64,000 bases of DNA from Datisca glomerata (GCA_003255025.1 QANY01008720.1:1266605-1330604); one strand, 5' to 3'; counted from the first letter of the stretch, positions 35,001 through 46,699 are shown. Notes: a model not told the origin generated them from the sequence alone. Numbers and translations are program-made.

Positions 35001-37005
35001 AATCAAGTCGATGGAGAGCCAACTACAAAGCTTACTTGCTTGGGATCATCAAAACAGGTTACCACCTCCTGTATCTGAGCATGTTAGATGATTTTTGAAT
35101 ATTTTCTAAATTGATACTCCTTGTCTAAAGATAATGGTGTTAGTTTCAAAGTGTGTGGGAGGGCTTATCAATTTGTATCCGAGCGTGATGATAATGTTTG
35201 AATACTTTCTGATTGATGCTCATTGTCTAAAGATAATAGTATTAGATTTAATTTAAATCAAGTCGATGGAGAGCCAACTACAAAGCTTACTTGCTTGGGC
35301 TCATCAAAACAGGTTTCCACCTTTTGACGATAACTCAACAACAGAAACATGATCTATAGAATATTTGTTAAGCTTTATAGTTGTATGTGAGCATGTTAGA
35401 TAATTTTTGAATATTTTTCGAATTGATGTTCCTTGTCTTGATAATAGTGCTAGTTTTAATGTGTGTGTGTGATGATAATGTTTGAATACTTTCTGATTGA
35501 TGCTCCTTGTCTTGATAATAGTGCTAGTTTTAATATGTGTGTGAGTGTGTGTGATGGTAATGTTTGAATACTTTCTGATTGATGCTCATTGTCTAAAGAT
35601 AATAGTGTTAAATTTAATTTAAATCAAGTCGATGGAGAGCCAACTACAAAGCTTACTTGCTTGGGCTCATCAAATCAGGTTTCCACCTTCTGACGATAAC
35701 TCAACAACAGAAACATGATCTATAGAATATTTGTTAAGCTTTATAGTTGTATGTGAGCATGTTAGATAATTTTTGAATATTTTTCAAATTGATGTTCCTT
35801 GTCTTGATAATAGTGCTAGTTTTAATGTGTGTGTGTGATGATAATGTTTGAATACTTTCTGATTGATGCTCATTGTCTAAAGATAATAGTGTTAGATTTA
35901 ATTTAAATCAAGTCGATGGAGAGCCAACTACAAAGCTTATCACTTTGTATCCGAGCATGCTTGATGATAATGTTTGAATACTTTTTGATTGATGCTCATT
36001 GTCTAAAGATAATAGTGTTAAATTTAATTTAAATCAAGTCGATGGAGAGCCCACTACAAAGCTTATTTGCTTGGGCTCATCAAATCAGATTTCCACCTCC
36101 TGACGATAACTCAACAACAGAAACATGATCTATAGAATATTTGTTAAGCTTTATAGTTGTATCTGAGCATGTTAGATAATTTTTGAATATTTTTCAAATT
36201 GATGCTCCTTGTCTTGATAATAGTGCTAGTTTTAATGTGTGTGTGAGTGTGTGTGATGGTAATGTTTGAATACTTTCTGATTGATGCTCATTGTCTAAAG
36301 ATAATAGTGTTAAATTTAATTTAAATCAAGTCGATGGAGAGCCAACTAAAAAGCTTACTTGCTTGGGATCATCAAATCAGGTTTCCACCTCCTGACGATA
36401 ACTCAACAACAGAAACATGATCTATAGAATAATTGTTAAGCTTTATAGTTGTATGTGAGCATGTTAGATAATTTTTGAATATTTTCTGAATTGATGCTCC
36501 TTGTCTTGATAATAGTGTTAGTTTTAATGTGTGTGTGAGTGTGTGTGTGTGTGTGGGGGGGGGGGGTTATCACTTTGTATCTGAGCGTGATAGATGATTT
36601 TTGAATATTTTTTTAATTGATGTTCCTTGTCTAAAGATAATAGTGTTAGTTTCAATAGTGTTAGATGATATTTGAATACTTTCTGGTTGATGCTCATTGT
36701 CTAAAGATAATAGTGTTAGTTTTAATTTAAAGCTTTACTCATTGTGATGTTACACAGGAACACATGTGTGCTTTACGAGATAAGCCTATTGCTGCGAATG
36801 CCACACCTCGCTGCGAAGAAGAGATAGTTGAAGAAGTCCTCGGGAGAAATAAAGGTCTCGGACATGGAGCCCCACCGGCATCTTCCAAGAAAAAGAGTCG
36901 AGTTGGAGTTGAAAATATAGAATTAAATAAACAAATCAAGTCGATGCAGAGCCAACTACAAGCTTACTTGCTTAGGCTCGTCAAACGGTTTTCCACCTTC
37001 TGAAG
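32041..37005 (+). pseudogene. Second CACTA gene (Transposase_24 / TNPA-like), exons spread around an array
   Basis: Pieces in order: RRPIRGIELERLVSQLEKLP and IGKWTVEFNLEIGAPIRQFI (32041-32262, donor CAGGTAAT), FTFESTNNAMIDWIKFEA and HRHYEKFKDL (32330-32465), a QEDWDWLC-like piece, an AHSKTNSQNCQNFPYNHNGE exon (about 32622-32712), a TRLALT-EMFYNMHS exon (about 32800-32900), and after the tandem array the last exon 36764-37003 with EEEIVEEVLGRNKGLGHGAP, SSKKKSRVGVENIELNKQI and a QSQLQAYLLRLVKRF end. The order and content match plant Ptta/En/Spm accessory proteins. Stops in several exons show decay. Confidence 0.75.
32925..36735. repeat. 3.8-kb tandem array with (GT)n/(G)n blocks and eight extra copies of a CACTA last exon
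   Basis: Two alternating modules. Module 1, about 150 nt, runs from tatctgagcgtgttagatga through gataatagtgttagtttcaa and ends in GT runs and G runs. Module 2, about 140 nt, carries caagtcgatggagagccaac through acaacagaaacatgagctat, which is the last exon and stop region of the CACTA accessory gene. Module 2 copies start near 33876, 34446, 34997, 35256, 35626, 35904, 36026 and 36326, and the genuine exon near 36936. Some copies are cut short (34997, 35904). Confidence 0.88.
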
Positions 37006-37259
37006 ATGACTCAACAATAGAAACATGAACTATAGAATATTTGTTAAGCTTTGTAGTGGTAACATTAAACTTTAAATAAACTCTTCTTTATTTTCTTTGG
37101 ATACATTTGCGAACCAAATTCTAATGACTTATGATTCAGAGAGTTTTTAACGAACTACTATATTAATGATATATATATATATATATGTATTTCTTAGAAA
37201 AATATCAGGTTTGATAAATTTTCTTATGATATTAAATGCTATTACAAGTGATATTAATT

Positions 37260-37652
37260 GCTATTACAATATTTTATAATGTAAAATTTGGTCGCCGAAA
37301 ACATTTCGCGACAAAAAAAATTGATGGCAAAAGCTTTTTATGACAAAAAGAAAAATTAGTCACAAAAAGGTTTTTGTGATGAATTTTTTTTTGTCGTGAA
37401 AAACCTTTGGCGATCAAATTTTGTTTTCATCGCGAAAGCCTTTTGTGACCTACTTTTATTTTCGTCATGAAAGCCTTTCACGACTATTTTTTGTCACTAA
37501 AGGCTAACGCGATGAGATTCGTATTTCATCAAGAAAGACTTTCGCTAACGAAGAAAAAATGATGAAGTTCACAACGAACATAATTTCAGGACGGATTTTT
37601 TGGGTTTTAGCGACCAAAATGTTGGTTGCTAAAGCCCCTGTGTCTTGTAGTG
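37260..37652 (+). repeat. CACTA 3' subterminal repeats and terminus
   Basis: Short direct and inverted motifs of the type gtcgcgaaaagcctttcgcgac, the binding region for TNPA-type proteins, run to the terminal TGTCTTGTAGTG. The TIR read inward is CACTACAAGACACAGGGGC. Confidence 0.85.
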
Positions 37653-37669
37653 ATCCCAACAACCGAGTT

Positions 37670-38060
37670 ATTGTCTAAAAATTTGAACTTACTCCTTTGG
37701 CGTATCAAAGATCGCAAGTAAAGGTCAAGTTTTGTATGCACTTCAGGATTAAGCTAATTACCCAAATACCATTTGTGTAACAATTAGATTCAGAGTTAGA
37801 TAAACAACTTTGCTCTAAACTAATTTGTTACTGGTATAATCAACATGTTTCATAACATGTCTAGAATATGTTCAATTTAACACTAAAATTCAGCATTGGG
37901 GGTTATACGTGTTTGTCAAACATATAAATAGGATTTATCAACCATCATAACATCACGACATGTAATCATATATGGTGAAAACCCGTCTCGCTCGATACTT
38001 ACTAGAAAAGATAATCAATTGCTTTGGGAACTCTTATTTAATCCAATCTAATTTCACATA
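37670..38060 (-). mobile_element. Copia LTR fragment, related to element 1
   Basis: The reverse complement around 37780-37880 matches the element 1 LTR near 5595-5680 (acatgttgaatagactagta, attagtttagagcaaa, gtttatctagctct). Only part of an LTR is present, and flanking parts diverge. Confidence 0.6.
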
Positions 38061-38159
38061 TAAGTGAATATCGTGAATATTTGCATTGAGAGAACGAGTT
38101 TTTTTATCGGTGATTTTCCCGATGTACGGTAGTTAATTAAAAATAATAATTTTAGGATT

Positions 38160-39235
38160 TATGAGTCAAATGGTGTTTAGAGCCATCTGAATGGCGATTA
38201 AGGCCATTCTTATGGCATTTAGGATGAATTATGCGATCACATATCCAATGGTCGCGATTGGGATGAGTAATGGCGATTAGAGCCGTTTGAATGGCGCTTA
38301 GTCTTGAAGATGCGATTAGCACTTTCAGGATGACGATTAGAGGCTTTTGATAGGCGATTCACACATGATGAGTGGCGATTGTAATTTTAGGTGTTCACCA
38401 AATTTGTTGTGGGGAACAACAAATGCTTAAGTCGTTCACCAAAATTTAAAGATTCATTTTCTTGGAGGGTTCACAAAAAAATGTATAGAGGTTCACAAAA
38501 AATGTACAAGGGTTCACCTTGAATGTAGTGAGGTTCATCAAAACGTACAATTAATAATTCTTTGAGAGGTTCATCAAAACGTACAATTAATAATTCTTTG
38601 AGAGGTTCATAAAAAATGTATAAGGGTTCACCAAATATGTAGATGAGTTCACTCCAGTGTAGTGAGGTTCACCAAAACGTACAAAATGAATAATTTTTGG
38701 AGGGGTTCACAAAAAATGTATAAGGCTTCACCAAATATGCATAACGGTTCATAAAAAATATATAGAGGTTCGCCAAAATATACAAAATTGATAATTCTTG
38801 AAGGGGTTCACAAAAAATGTATAGGGGTTCATCAAATATGTACAATGACTCACCTCCAATGAAAATGGATTCACCATAAGGTACAAAGTCAATTTGGTAC
38901 ATTTTAGTAAACCTCACTACATTAGAGGTGAACTCATGTAAATATTTGGTGAGCCCCTATACATTTTTTGTGAACCTCTCAAGAATTATTAACTTTGTAT
39001 ATTTTGGTGAATCTCACTACATCGGAGGTGAACATATATACATATTTAGTGATCTCATTCAATAATTATTAATTTTATACATTTTGGTGAACTCATGTAC
39101 ATTTTTAGTGAACCTACGTACATATATTTAGTGAACTTCTATAAATTTTTATGAAAACAAATAAATTTAAAAAATTCGATTTTTAACTTTATGTGAATCT
39201 CTAAAAATAATTTAAAGTCCGCGATGGCTCTAAAT
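38160..39235. repeat. Fold-back element made of GGTTCACCAAAATGTAC units
   Basis: From about 38400 to 38890 units read ggttcaccaaaatgtacaa; from about 38890 to 39130 the same unit reads in reverse (ttttggtgaacctcactac), so the two halves can pair. The outer part holds GGCGATTAGAGCC motifs on the left (38160-38390) and gcgatggctctaaatgcc on the right (39221-39238), again inverted. No gene. Exact ends and target duplication were not resolved. Confidence 0.65.
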
Positions 39236-39256
39236 GCCTATAAGAAATTACCCGCA

Positions 39257-40245
39257 CTATAAAAGATTCCTTAAAGAGCTAAAGTTTTTATGTCAGAGCT
39301 GTAGTTATTTCCATCAAGACACGCGGGGCTCGCTGACCAGCCACGGTGGTATCTTATATCATTGCCGTCCCCACGACATAGCGTAGTCTTTATCTGCTCA
39401 GGAGTCCAACCATTGGGCAGTTGAAATTGTCGGCTCCTTTGGCAGTAAGAGAAGTAAGTTTGTGTGGCGCACTTGTGATGGTCACGCCGGCTGTACATTT
39501 TCTCCTCCAAGCTTGATATTAATGGTCACTACTGTGAAGGAGAACTGTAAAGATGATTCCTTTCCTAACTCAATTTATAAAATTGTTCAATTCTTTTTCA
39601 AAAATGATCGAATACGGTAAATAATGTATTTATCATTATATATTTTTTTATAAATAAATTGTTTACTACGATCATATTTCGGTCATTTTTATAAATAAAA
39701 CAATTTTCGGCCATTTTTGCAACTCCACCCCCGAAAACTATTTTTTCCTGCTATTTTCCCCTACGAAAAAGTAATTAATTCAACAGTATCATTTTATTCT
39801 CTAGTTTTTTCAAGTCTATAACATCACTTGTAATTCATTCTGGATAACACACAATTTAAGATCGGAGAGTCAACGTACATTCAGAATTTTTTGTTATTTA
39901 TGTTTCAATTTGAGGTTGTCCATCCACTCATCTCAATATGTATTAGTTCAAAGCTAGATATCTAGAACACTTCATTAAAACAATGCTCAAGATTCTCTAT
40001 CTTTATCTTCAAAGTTCATTTTCTTGTACATGATATAGATACGATGTTTCTAGTTCTACGCCGGTTGACCAAGCCAAGTTTAGACGTGAGAGGACTTGAG
40101 AAGTAATGATGTAATTTATCATTATCGATTTTGTCTTATTGTTGTATCATGTTATTTGTCTTGATGTAACTGTTTTTTTAGGATCCGAGATTGTAATTCT
40201 GGTTTTATTTGAAGAAGTATTTCTCTTTGTAAAGAAATAATTAGA
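39257..40245 (+). repeat. PRA1 upstream region, copy A of a segmental duplication
   Basis: Segments 39257-39536 and 39777-40245 recur, in the same order and orientation, at 58834-59425, 61580-61830 and 63858-63985. Shared strings include tcctccaagcttgatattaa, taatttaagatcgg, aagattct and gaagtatttc. In copy A, PRA1 follows 340 nt later. Copy A has about 235 nt (39537-39776) not seen in copy B. Confidence 0.8.
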
Positions 40246-40581
40246 TAAAAAATAATGGGCGAAAACATTTCAACGTTTAAAACAAGTCATTAACGACGTG
40301 GTACTACATATAATTATCGAACTAGACAGGATGTACATGACAAACTACAAGAGATTGATGTAATCTATTGATAGCACACATTTAAATCTGGATTCCCATT
40401 TATCATTTCACTTGGTCTTAATATGTTTTTAAAATAATCCCAAAAAAGTTGACTCTTGGAATTTTCAAAAACACCACAGCTCATCAATGATAAAAATCCA
40501 AAACAATTCGCTTTCCCTTTGCACCAAATAACACCAATCTATAAACTTCTCCGACCATACCCAAAATCAATTCTTCAAAAG

Positions 40582-41136
40582 ATGACGACGACCTACGGCA
40601 CAATCCCAGTCTCCTCCGCCCCCAATCCCTCCACCAACCTCGACTTCATTTCCCGAGCCAAGGATCGAATCAAGGCCGGCCTCGGCACTCGCCGCCCATG
40701 GAACCTCATGTTCGATTTCCACTCTTTTACCTTCCCCTCCAACTTCTCCGACTCTCTGTCTCGCATCAAAACCAATATCTCTTACTTCCTCATGAACTAC
40801 GCAATAATCGTCCTCTCCATCTTGTTCCTCAGCCTCTTATGGCACAAGATCTCCCTCATTGTTTTCGTCGCCTCGATGGCCGCTTGGTTGTTCCTTTATT
40901 TCCTCCGCGACGAGCCTTTAGTTATTTTTGGCCGCTTGATTGAGGACCGCGTCGTGTTGATCTCTCTGTCGGTGGTGACAATTTTTTTGTTGTTTTTGAC
41001 GCACGCGACGAAGAATATCTTGGTGTCATTGTCGGTCGGTATGGTGGTGGTTTTGGTGCACGCGGCGGTGAGGAAGACAGATGATTTGTTTTCGGATGAA
41101 GAAGCTTCTGGATTCGTAGTACCAGTCAGGTCTTAA
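40582..41136 (+). CDS. PRA1 family protein (prenylated Rab acceptor), F-type
   Basis: PRA1 proteins are small ER/Golgi membrane proteins that bind prenylated Rab GTPases and help place them on vesicle membranes. This single-exon gene encodes 184 residues, normal for plant PRA1. Seen: [16 protein letters not shown] (25-40), [20 protein letters not shown] (45-64), a first hydrophobic hairpin NYAIIVL to FLYFL (72-108), the conserved loop [10 protein letters not shown] (109-118), a second hairpin VVLISLS to VLVHAAV (124-163), and an acidic tail [11 protein letters not shown]. The start at 40582 is chosen because [12 protein letters not shown] matches family N-termini; the in-frame ATG at 40456 adds an unlike extension and lies in AT-rich leader. 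GC is clearly higher than in the surroundings. No break seen; likely functional. The closest subgroup is F, from the tail and loop. Confidence 0.93.
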   Translation: MTTTYGTIPVSSAPNPSTNLDFISRAKDRIKAGLGTRRPWNLMFDFHSFTFPSNFSDSLSRIKTNISYFLMNYAIIVLSILFLSLLWHKISLIVFVASMAAWLFLYFLRDEPLVIFGRLIEDRVVLISLSVVTIFLLFLTHATKNILVSLSVGMVVVLVHAAVRKTDDLFSDEEASGFVVPVRS

Positions 41137-41790
41137 TCGCTGTTTGAATTTTAATTAGCTCTGTGCGCTTTTTTTCTCATCAATTTGGTGGGTTCTTTTT
41201 TTATAATTTCACTCGATTTGATTTGTTGATTGAATTATTGGTTCGTGTTATTGCTTCGTAATTGTTATTGCTTTTTTTTTTTGTTACATGTAATATTGTG
41301 ATGTGCTTAAAGAGCATTTATTTTATGGGCATGTTGCCATAATAATACATTGTTGGGGTCACGTCGACTTAATTATCGAGTCTTCTGGTTGACAAAGCTT
41401 CGCTATTTGGTACATTCATTCTCATTATATCAATATGCAGCTATGATTAACATTATTTAAAAACAAAAACTAGTGGTGCCTGGGAGATGCACGTTATTTT
41501 CGAATACTTTATACAATTTTTTATTGTAAACGTAAATGCATATCTAAATGTGAAAAGTCATTTAGGTATAAAATTAAGATTAAAATAAAATATTAAGTAA
41601 TGAAAATACAAACTAAGAAATTGAAATAAAACTGCAGTGCTTGTCAAATAATCCATTGATTACAAAATTGTGAGTATTTTAATTCATTTGAACGATTTTT
41701 TCATAGCAAAGTTGATAAAATATATATATGAGCTATGAGAGACTCAAACTAAAAAGTTGTTGAATCCGAATCTCAACAATACGTCCTCTT
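41137..41790. other. PRA1 3' flank, no gene
   Basis: T-rich sequence directly after the stop is likely the 3' untranslated region. The remainder is AT-rich with no recognised feature up to the LTR of copia element 4. Confidence 0.6.
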
Positions 41791-42039
41791 TATAAAAGGA
41801 TAAATAATATTTTATTATTTCTCTTCCCTTAGTTATTACTTAGTTAGTTGTCTGTGTTAATTTTTGTGTGTGGTTATCCTTTTCTAACTGACTAGTTGTA
41901 TTTTAACCCGTTGTATTGGTTTAATGTTAATTTTGATTGATTGATATATTTTCAGTAAGTCTTGCTTTTCTTAGTGCTTTCTTCTCTCTTCGTTATCTTC
42001 TCTTTCACCATCTTCTTCAGGTTTCTCTTAAAACTCACA
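41791..42039 (+). repeat. 5' LTR of copia element 4
   Basis: Runs from TATAAAAGGATAAATAATAT to AAACTCACA. Nearly the same length as and very similar to 45254-45502, for example gttatccttttctaactgac and attttcagtaagtcttgctt. The terminal TG is not intact. Confidence 0.85.
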
Positions 42040-42052
42040 TGGTATCAGAGCC
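42040..42052 (+). other. Primer binding site of copia element 4
   Basis: TGGTATCAGAGCC, perfect tRNA-Met-type site, directly abutting the 5' LTR. Confidence 0.92.
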
Positions 42053-42073
42053 ATTAAGGCCACACGTTCATTA

Positions 42074-43100
42074 ATGGCTAATCTTCCTTCTTCTATTTTG
42101 CTTCTTTCAAATATTTGTAATCAATTATCCATCAGATTAGATTCCTCAAACTTTATTCTATGAAAATTTCAAATCTTAGTTATTCTCAAAGCTCACAGTC
42201 TATTTGAGTTCGTTGCTGGGTCTCATCCATGCCTAGCACAGTTCTCTACATGGATTGCGCAAGATCAGGCCTTGATGACTCTCATCAACGCCAATCTATC
42301 CCAATCTGCTATGTCTTGCGTTGTTGGCTGCAAAAACAGTCACGAAGCCTGGGCTTCTCTTGAATGAAGGTTTTCTTTTCTTACCCGTTCAAATATTCCG
42401 ACTCTTAAGTCTGAACTGCAATCTCTCACTAAGAAAGGGAATGAAACCGTGGATGATTATGTGCAAAGAATTAGAACTGCCCGTGATAAACTCATTGTTG
42501 TCTCTGTTTCCATTGATGAGAAGATATTCTACCTTAGACTTTGAATGACCTCTCCTTTAAGTATGTGGCTTTTAAGACTTCTATTCGTACCAGATCCAAG
42601 CCCCTTCATCTTGAAGAGTTGCATGTTCTTCTAAAGGCTGAAAAACAATCCTTGTCTGACCAATCTAAGAAGCATGAATCACAGATGCAGATTATAACTT
42701 TAATGGTAATTATTCCTCGGGGAGGTAATAATCAAAGGGGTCGTGGACATTTTCAACCTAATAGAGGAGGTCGTGGTAGCAACTTTGGCTCTGGGAGATC
42801 CTTCTCAAATCAAGGAAATAACCAAGGAAGATCGAGTCCTGCTTCTGGTTTGCTTCCCTTTCCAAACTCATCTTCTGCTCAATACTCTAACAACTCTTAT
42901 GTTTTTCAAAGTGACCAGAGGCCTCAATGCCAAATCTGTTCAAAATAATGTCACACAGCAATTGATTGCGTTCATCGCATGAATTATGCTTACCAATGTA
43001 GGCATCTTCCTGCCAAGCTTGCAGCCATGGCAGCCTCTTATGCTGGATCTCAACCTAAAGCCAATAAAACAAGTTATTGGATAATATACATTGGATGTAA
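42074..43100 (+). pseudogene. gag of copia element 4, broken
   Basis: The start MANLPSSILLLSNICNQL is followed by FVAGSHPCLAQFSTWIAQDQ, TLINANLSQSAMSCVVGCKN, LKSELQSLTKKGNETVDDYV then an Arg/Gly-rich stretch (RGGNNQRGRGHFQPNRGG) and QCQICSK-CHTAIDCVHRMN, the CCHC knuckle with a stop in it near 42946. These are UBN2-type copia gag features. Frame changes near 42170, 42360 and 42540. Confidence 0.78.
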
Positions 43101-43420
43101 TGTCCATCTCACTAATGAACTTTTCAACTTATCTACCTCTCAATTACTTAAACCATATGATAGTCATAAATTACAACTTAAATCTTCTGAACATGTGTTT
43201 TTGGGTTATTCTCTTCACTTAAAAGGATATGTTTGTTACAATCATTCTAGTAACAATATGCATATTTCTAGGCATGTTATATTTGATGAGGTCTCTTTTC
43301 CCTTTGCTAACTTTGTTGTTTCTGTTTCTAAGCATGTTTCTAATGATTATCTATCCTTATTACTGTGTAATTTGTACAATCCACTAGTTTACATCATCAA
43401 TCTGATTCTGGTTTAGTTAA
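43101..43420 (+). pseudogene. Deletion junction: protease start fused to integrase C-terminus (element 4)
   Basis: The frame open from 42979 passes from the gag/protease text VHLTNELFNLSTSQLLKPY to SSEHVFLGYSLHLKGYVCYN and NMHISRHVIFDE, which belong to the integrase C-terminal part. The junction is at about 43150-43170. The catalytic core of integrase is absent. Confidence 0.72.
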
Positions 43421-43739
43421 TAATGGGTCTGCTACTGATGCTTGCATAGACAATATAGCTTTTGTTGCTCCTGTTACTCATCTTACTGCTTCTCAAATTA
43501 ATAATCCTACTACTTATAATAATGCATTTAGTAATTCTGGTTCTCTTCTGCATAATAATAATATCCATGCACCTTTACATTCTGATTTGCATCTTGATAA
43601 TACTACATCTTCTGTCTCTCAACATGCTTATACTAGGTCTGGTAATAATCATAGCATGCAAACTAGAGCCAAGTCTGGCATTAGCAAAAAGAAAGTTTAC
43701 TTGGCTAGTTCTCAACCTGTTAAATCTGTTAGCGTCGAA

Positions 43740-44490
43740 ACTGAACCTACTTCTTATACTGTTGCTAGTAAGCCTATAAATTGGAGGAATGCTATGGCTG
43801 AAGAGTTTAGTGCTCTTAAAAAACAAGGCACATGGACTTAAACTCCCCTTCCTCCTAATACTAATCTAGTAGGTTGCAAGTGAGTTTACAGACTTAAACA
43901 TAATCCAAATGGTAGTATAGCTAGATACAATGCCAGGTTAGTTGTTAAAGGCTTTCATCAGTAACCAAGTATAGACTATACATAAACCTTTAGCCTTGTT
44001 GTCAAATCCACTACTGTTAGTCTTATTTTATCTCTTGTTGCTCAATATTCATGGCCATTGCATCAATTAGATGTCAAAAATACTTTTCTTCATGACACTC
44101 TCTAAGAAGAAGTGTATATGACTCAAGCACAAGGATTTATTGACTCTAATCATCCTAATTATGTTTGTAGATTGAGAAAGACTTTGTATGGTATCAAATA
44201 AGCCCCACACGCTTAGTTTGAGAGATTTACCTCTTATCTTCATAATCTTGGATTTGTTGCTTCGGTTACTTATAGCTTTTTATTCATTTATGAATCTGGC
44301 TCCTTTATTATATATTTACTTTTATATGTTGATAACATTGTTCTTACTGAATCTAGTGTTGATTTAGTACATGCTTTGATATCTAATCTTAATACTGAGT
44401 TTGAAATGACTGATCTTGGATCAGTAAAATTCTTCTTAGGTATTCAGATTCATCAATCTTCTAATGGAGTCTTTATTTTCAGCAGAAATA
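43740..44490 (+). pseudogene. Reverse transcriptase of copia element 4, broken
   Basis: NWRNAMAEEFSALKKQGTW, then VGCK-VYRLKHNPNGSIARY, HQLDVKN-FLHDTL, EEVYMTQAQGFIDSNHPNYV, LRKTLYGIK and LLYVDNIVLT mark the polymerase. The catalytic YVDD box reads YVDN, losing the second aspartate. Stops at several points. Confidence 0.78.
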
Positions 44491-44494
44491 CATC

Positions 44495-45240
44495 TTGGTC
44501 TTATTAGATAAAGCTAGCCTCACCAATGCAAAACCATGCCAAACCTTTCTCTCTCTCAAGGCGAATTTTTATGAGATCAATGCATCTCCTCTCGCAGATC
44601 CTACTTCACACAGAACCTTGGTTGGAGGGCTGCAATACCTCATTTTCTCTCATCTAGACATTACAATTATAGTAAACAAAGTTTGTCAGTTTATGCATAG
44701 GCCAACTTCTGTCCATCTTGCTGCTATAAAACATATATTACGGTATTTAAAAAGGAGCTCAGATTTTGGAATCAAATTTCAAAAAGGTCAGCTATCTCTC
44801 AATGCTTATTGTGACTCGGATTGGGTTGGTGACTCTCAAGATCTGGGTTTATTATTTTCCTTAGCAACAATCATGAAACAAACCACTGTCTCAAGATCCT
44901 CCACTGAAGCTAAATAAAGAAGTTTGGCCTCAACTGCAACTGAACTTTCATGGATCAGAAAATTATTGAAAGACTTACATATTCCCATAAAGATTCCTCC
45001 ACAGCTTAGGTGTGATAGTATTTATGCAATCTCCTTAGCCACCACCCCATTTTTCATGGAAGAACAAAGCACTTAGAAATCTATTACCATTTTATTCAAG
45101 AAAAAGTGATACGAAAAGATCTGATTGTCAGTTATGTCTACTCCAAAGATCAATTAGCAGACATATTCACCAAAGCTTTGTCCTTTAATTTGTTTAGTTA
45201 TTTAAGAAGCAAACTGATGCATAGTTATCATTTAGCATCA
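44495..45240 (+). pseudogene. Connection and RNase H of copia element 4, broken
   Basis: Open 44495-44917 with ADPTSHRTLVGGLQYLIF, SHLDITIIVNKVCQFMHRPT, HLAAIKHILRYLK and AYCDSDWVGDSQDLGLLFSL. Then, beyond a stop, ELSWIRKLLKDLHIPIKIPP, LRCDSIYAISLA, and the tail DLIVSYVYSKDQLADIFTKA. Standard copia RNase H order. Confidence 0.8.
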
Positions 45241-45253
45241 ATTTAAGAGTGGC

Positions 45254-45502
45254 TATAAAGGGATAAATAATGTTTTATTATTTCTCTTTCCTTAGTTATT
45301 AGTTAGTTAGTTGGTTAGGGTAACTTTTGTGTATGGTTATCCTTTTCTAACTGACTAGTTGTATTTTAACCTGTTGTACTGGTTTAATATTAATTTTGAT
45401 TGATTGATGTATTTTCAGTAAGTCTTGCTTTTCTTGATGCTTACTTCTCTCTTCGTTATCTTCTCCTTCGCCATCTTCTTCAGGTTTCTTTTAAAACTCA
45501 CA
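45254..45502 (+). repeat. 3' LTR of copia element 4
   Basis: TATAAAGGGATAAATAATG to AAACTCACA; follows a short purine-rich stretch ATTTAAGAGTGG. Confidence 0.85.
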
Positions 45503-46436
45503 TTCTTGGCCTGAAAATCTGCAACCCACAAACAAGAAACCCAAAGAATGGGAAGAGACTGGGGGTTGGGTTCCTCGTCTAAGGGCCTCCGATGCATAAA
45601 TCAGTGTCTTCATAGAAATTTGTCGGAGTTTTCCTAAATGGAGAAAAGCTTACCTTCCTTCTAGAGTAGATTGAGTATTTATACTTGAAGCCCCATGGGA
45701 TGAAACGTGTAGGAGAAGCTTGGGTGATATGGCAGTTCATCCTTGACATGATGAATTGGTGGTGGTATTTAATGTCCTTTTCCCTCGAGCTGACATAAAG
45801 GGGGAGGGGTCGAGGTGACTCAAAAGAGACTCGTCTAACATGGGATGCGATAATTGGAAGCCTGAATCAGTGGAGGAATAGGAACATGCCACCTCGACAC
45901 CTACTTTCGGCGTGTAATGATGGTGCTGACGTTGGATGGTTATCCGGACTTTCAGATATTTGGTGAATATTCCTTGCTCCCTATGAGCTCTACTCTATCT
46001 GACCTGCCTTTGTCGTGGGTTGGTGAGGTCAGGTCAGCTACGAAACTGACCCATTCGTTGGGGCTCAATTGACTTCCCATGTGGGGGGTGGTACTGTTGG
46101 GACAAGCATCCTTGTTTTATTGGTGTTAAGGAAATACCCATAAAAAAGCTTAAAGAATTCTAATAATAGAGTTACGTCAATGAATAACTAATTAAGATAC
46201 TTTCGATCATTGTTATCATGACCGGAGCAAGAAGCGGATGTAGCAAATAAAAGTTTTAAGTAATATCATTTTGCATGAATAGGATCTCAAGTAAAAGCTA
46301 GTTAAGTTGGTGGATTTGTATGTGAATAAATTGTGATAGATTTATATAAAGGTTATGCATGATAGATGATGAAAATGTTTAATAGTAATTAGGGTAAATA
46401 ACATTAAAAATTGATTATGCTAATAACTCTCTTGCA
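45503..46436. other. Unassigned stretch with a GC-richer block
   Basis: 45503-46115 is richer in G and C than its surroundings and has no stop-free frame of note; it may be a fragment of a gypsy-type LTR, but nothing diagnostic was seen. 46116-46436 is AT-rich and empty. Confidence 0.35.
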
Positions 46437-46537
<101 letters not shown>

Positions 46538-46699
46538 TACTTAGATTAAGATAGAGGAAGTTGATTTAGAGTTGTGCCCCTAAATTAGATGGTAGCTAAA
46601 AGCTTCAATTTTTTTATGAAATATGAAAAATGAGTGTGTCTCAAGCGGTACGAATGATTATTCTTGATTTTGTCAAGGGTGAAATATTATTCTTGTTTT

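Larger units (their letters stand above)
30161..37652 (+). mobile_element. CACTA (En/Spm) DNA transposon, 5' end not located
   Basis: A TNP2-type transposase, a second Transposase_24-type gene, subterminal repeats (ttcgtcgcgaaagcctttcg motifs, about 37265-37610) and a 3' terminus TGTGTCTTGTAGTG ending at 37652, the reverse complement of CACTACAAGACACA, together define a CACTA element. A possible 3-bp target copy ATC follows. Both genes are broken, so it could only move with help. The left boundary given is the transposase start, not the element's end. Confidence 0.85.
41791..45502 (+). mobile_element. Ty1/copia retrotransposon, element 4 (short LTRs, internal deletion)
   Basis: Two 249-bp LTRs (41791-42039, 45254-45502) and an exact primer site TGGTATCAGAGCC at 42040. 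Flanking CTCTT (41786-41790) and TTCTT (45503-45507) are a near-perfect 5-bp target duplication. Internal text goes from gag straight to the integrase C-terminus, so protease and most of integrase are gone. Different family from elements 1-3. Confidence 0.88.

Noticed and set aside
40456..40581. An N-terminal extension of PRA1 starting at 40456
   Set aside because: The extra 42 residues do not resemble the family; the ATG at 40582 gives the usual N-terminus and GC rises there.
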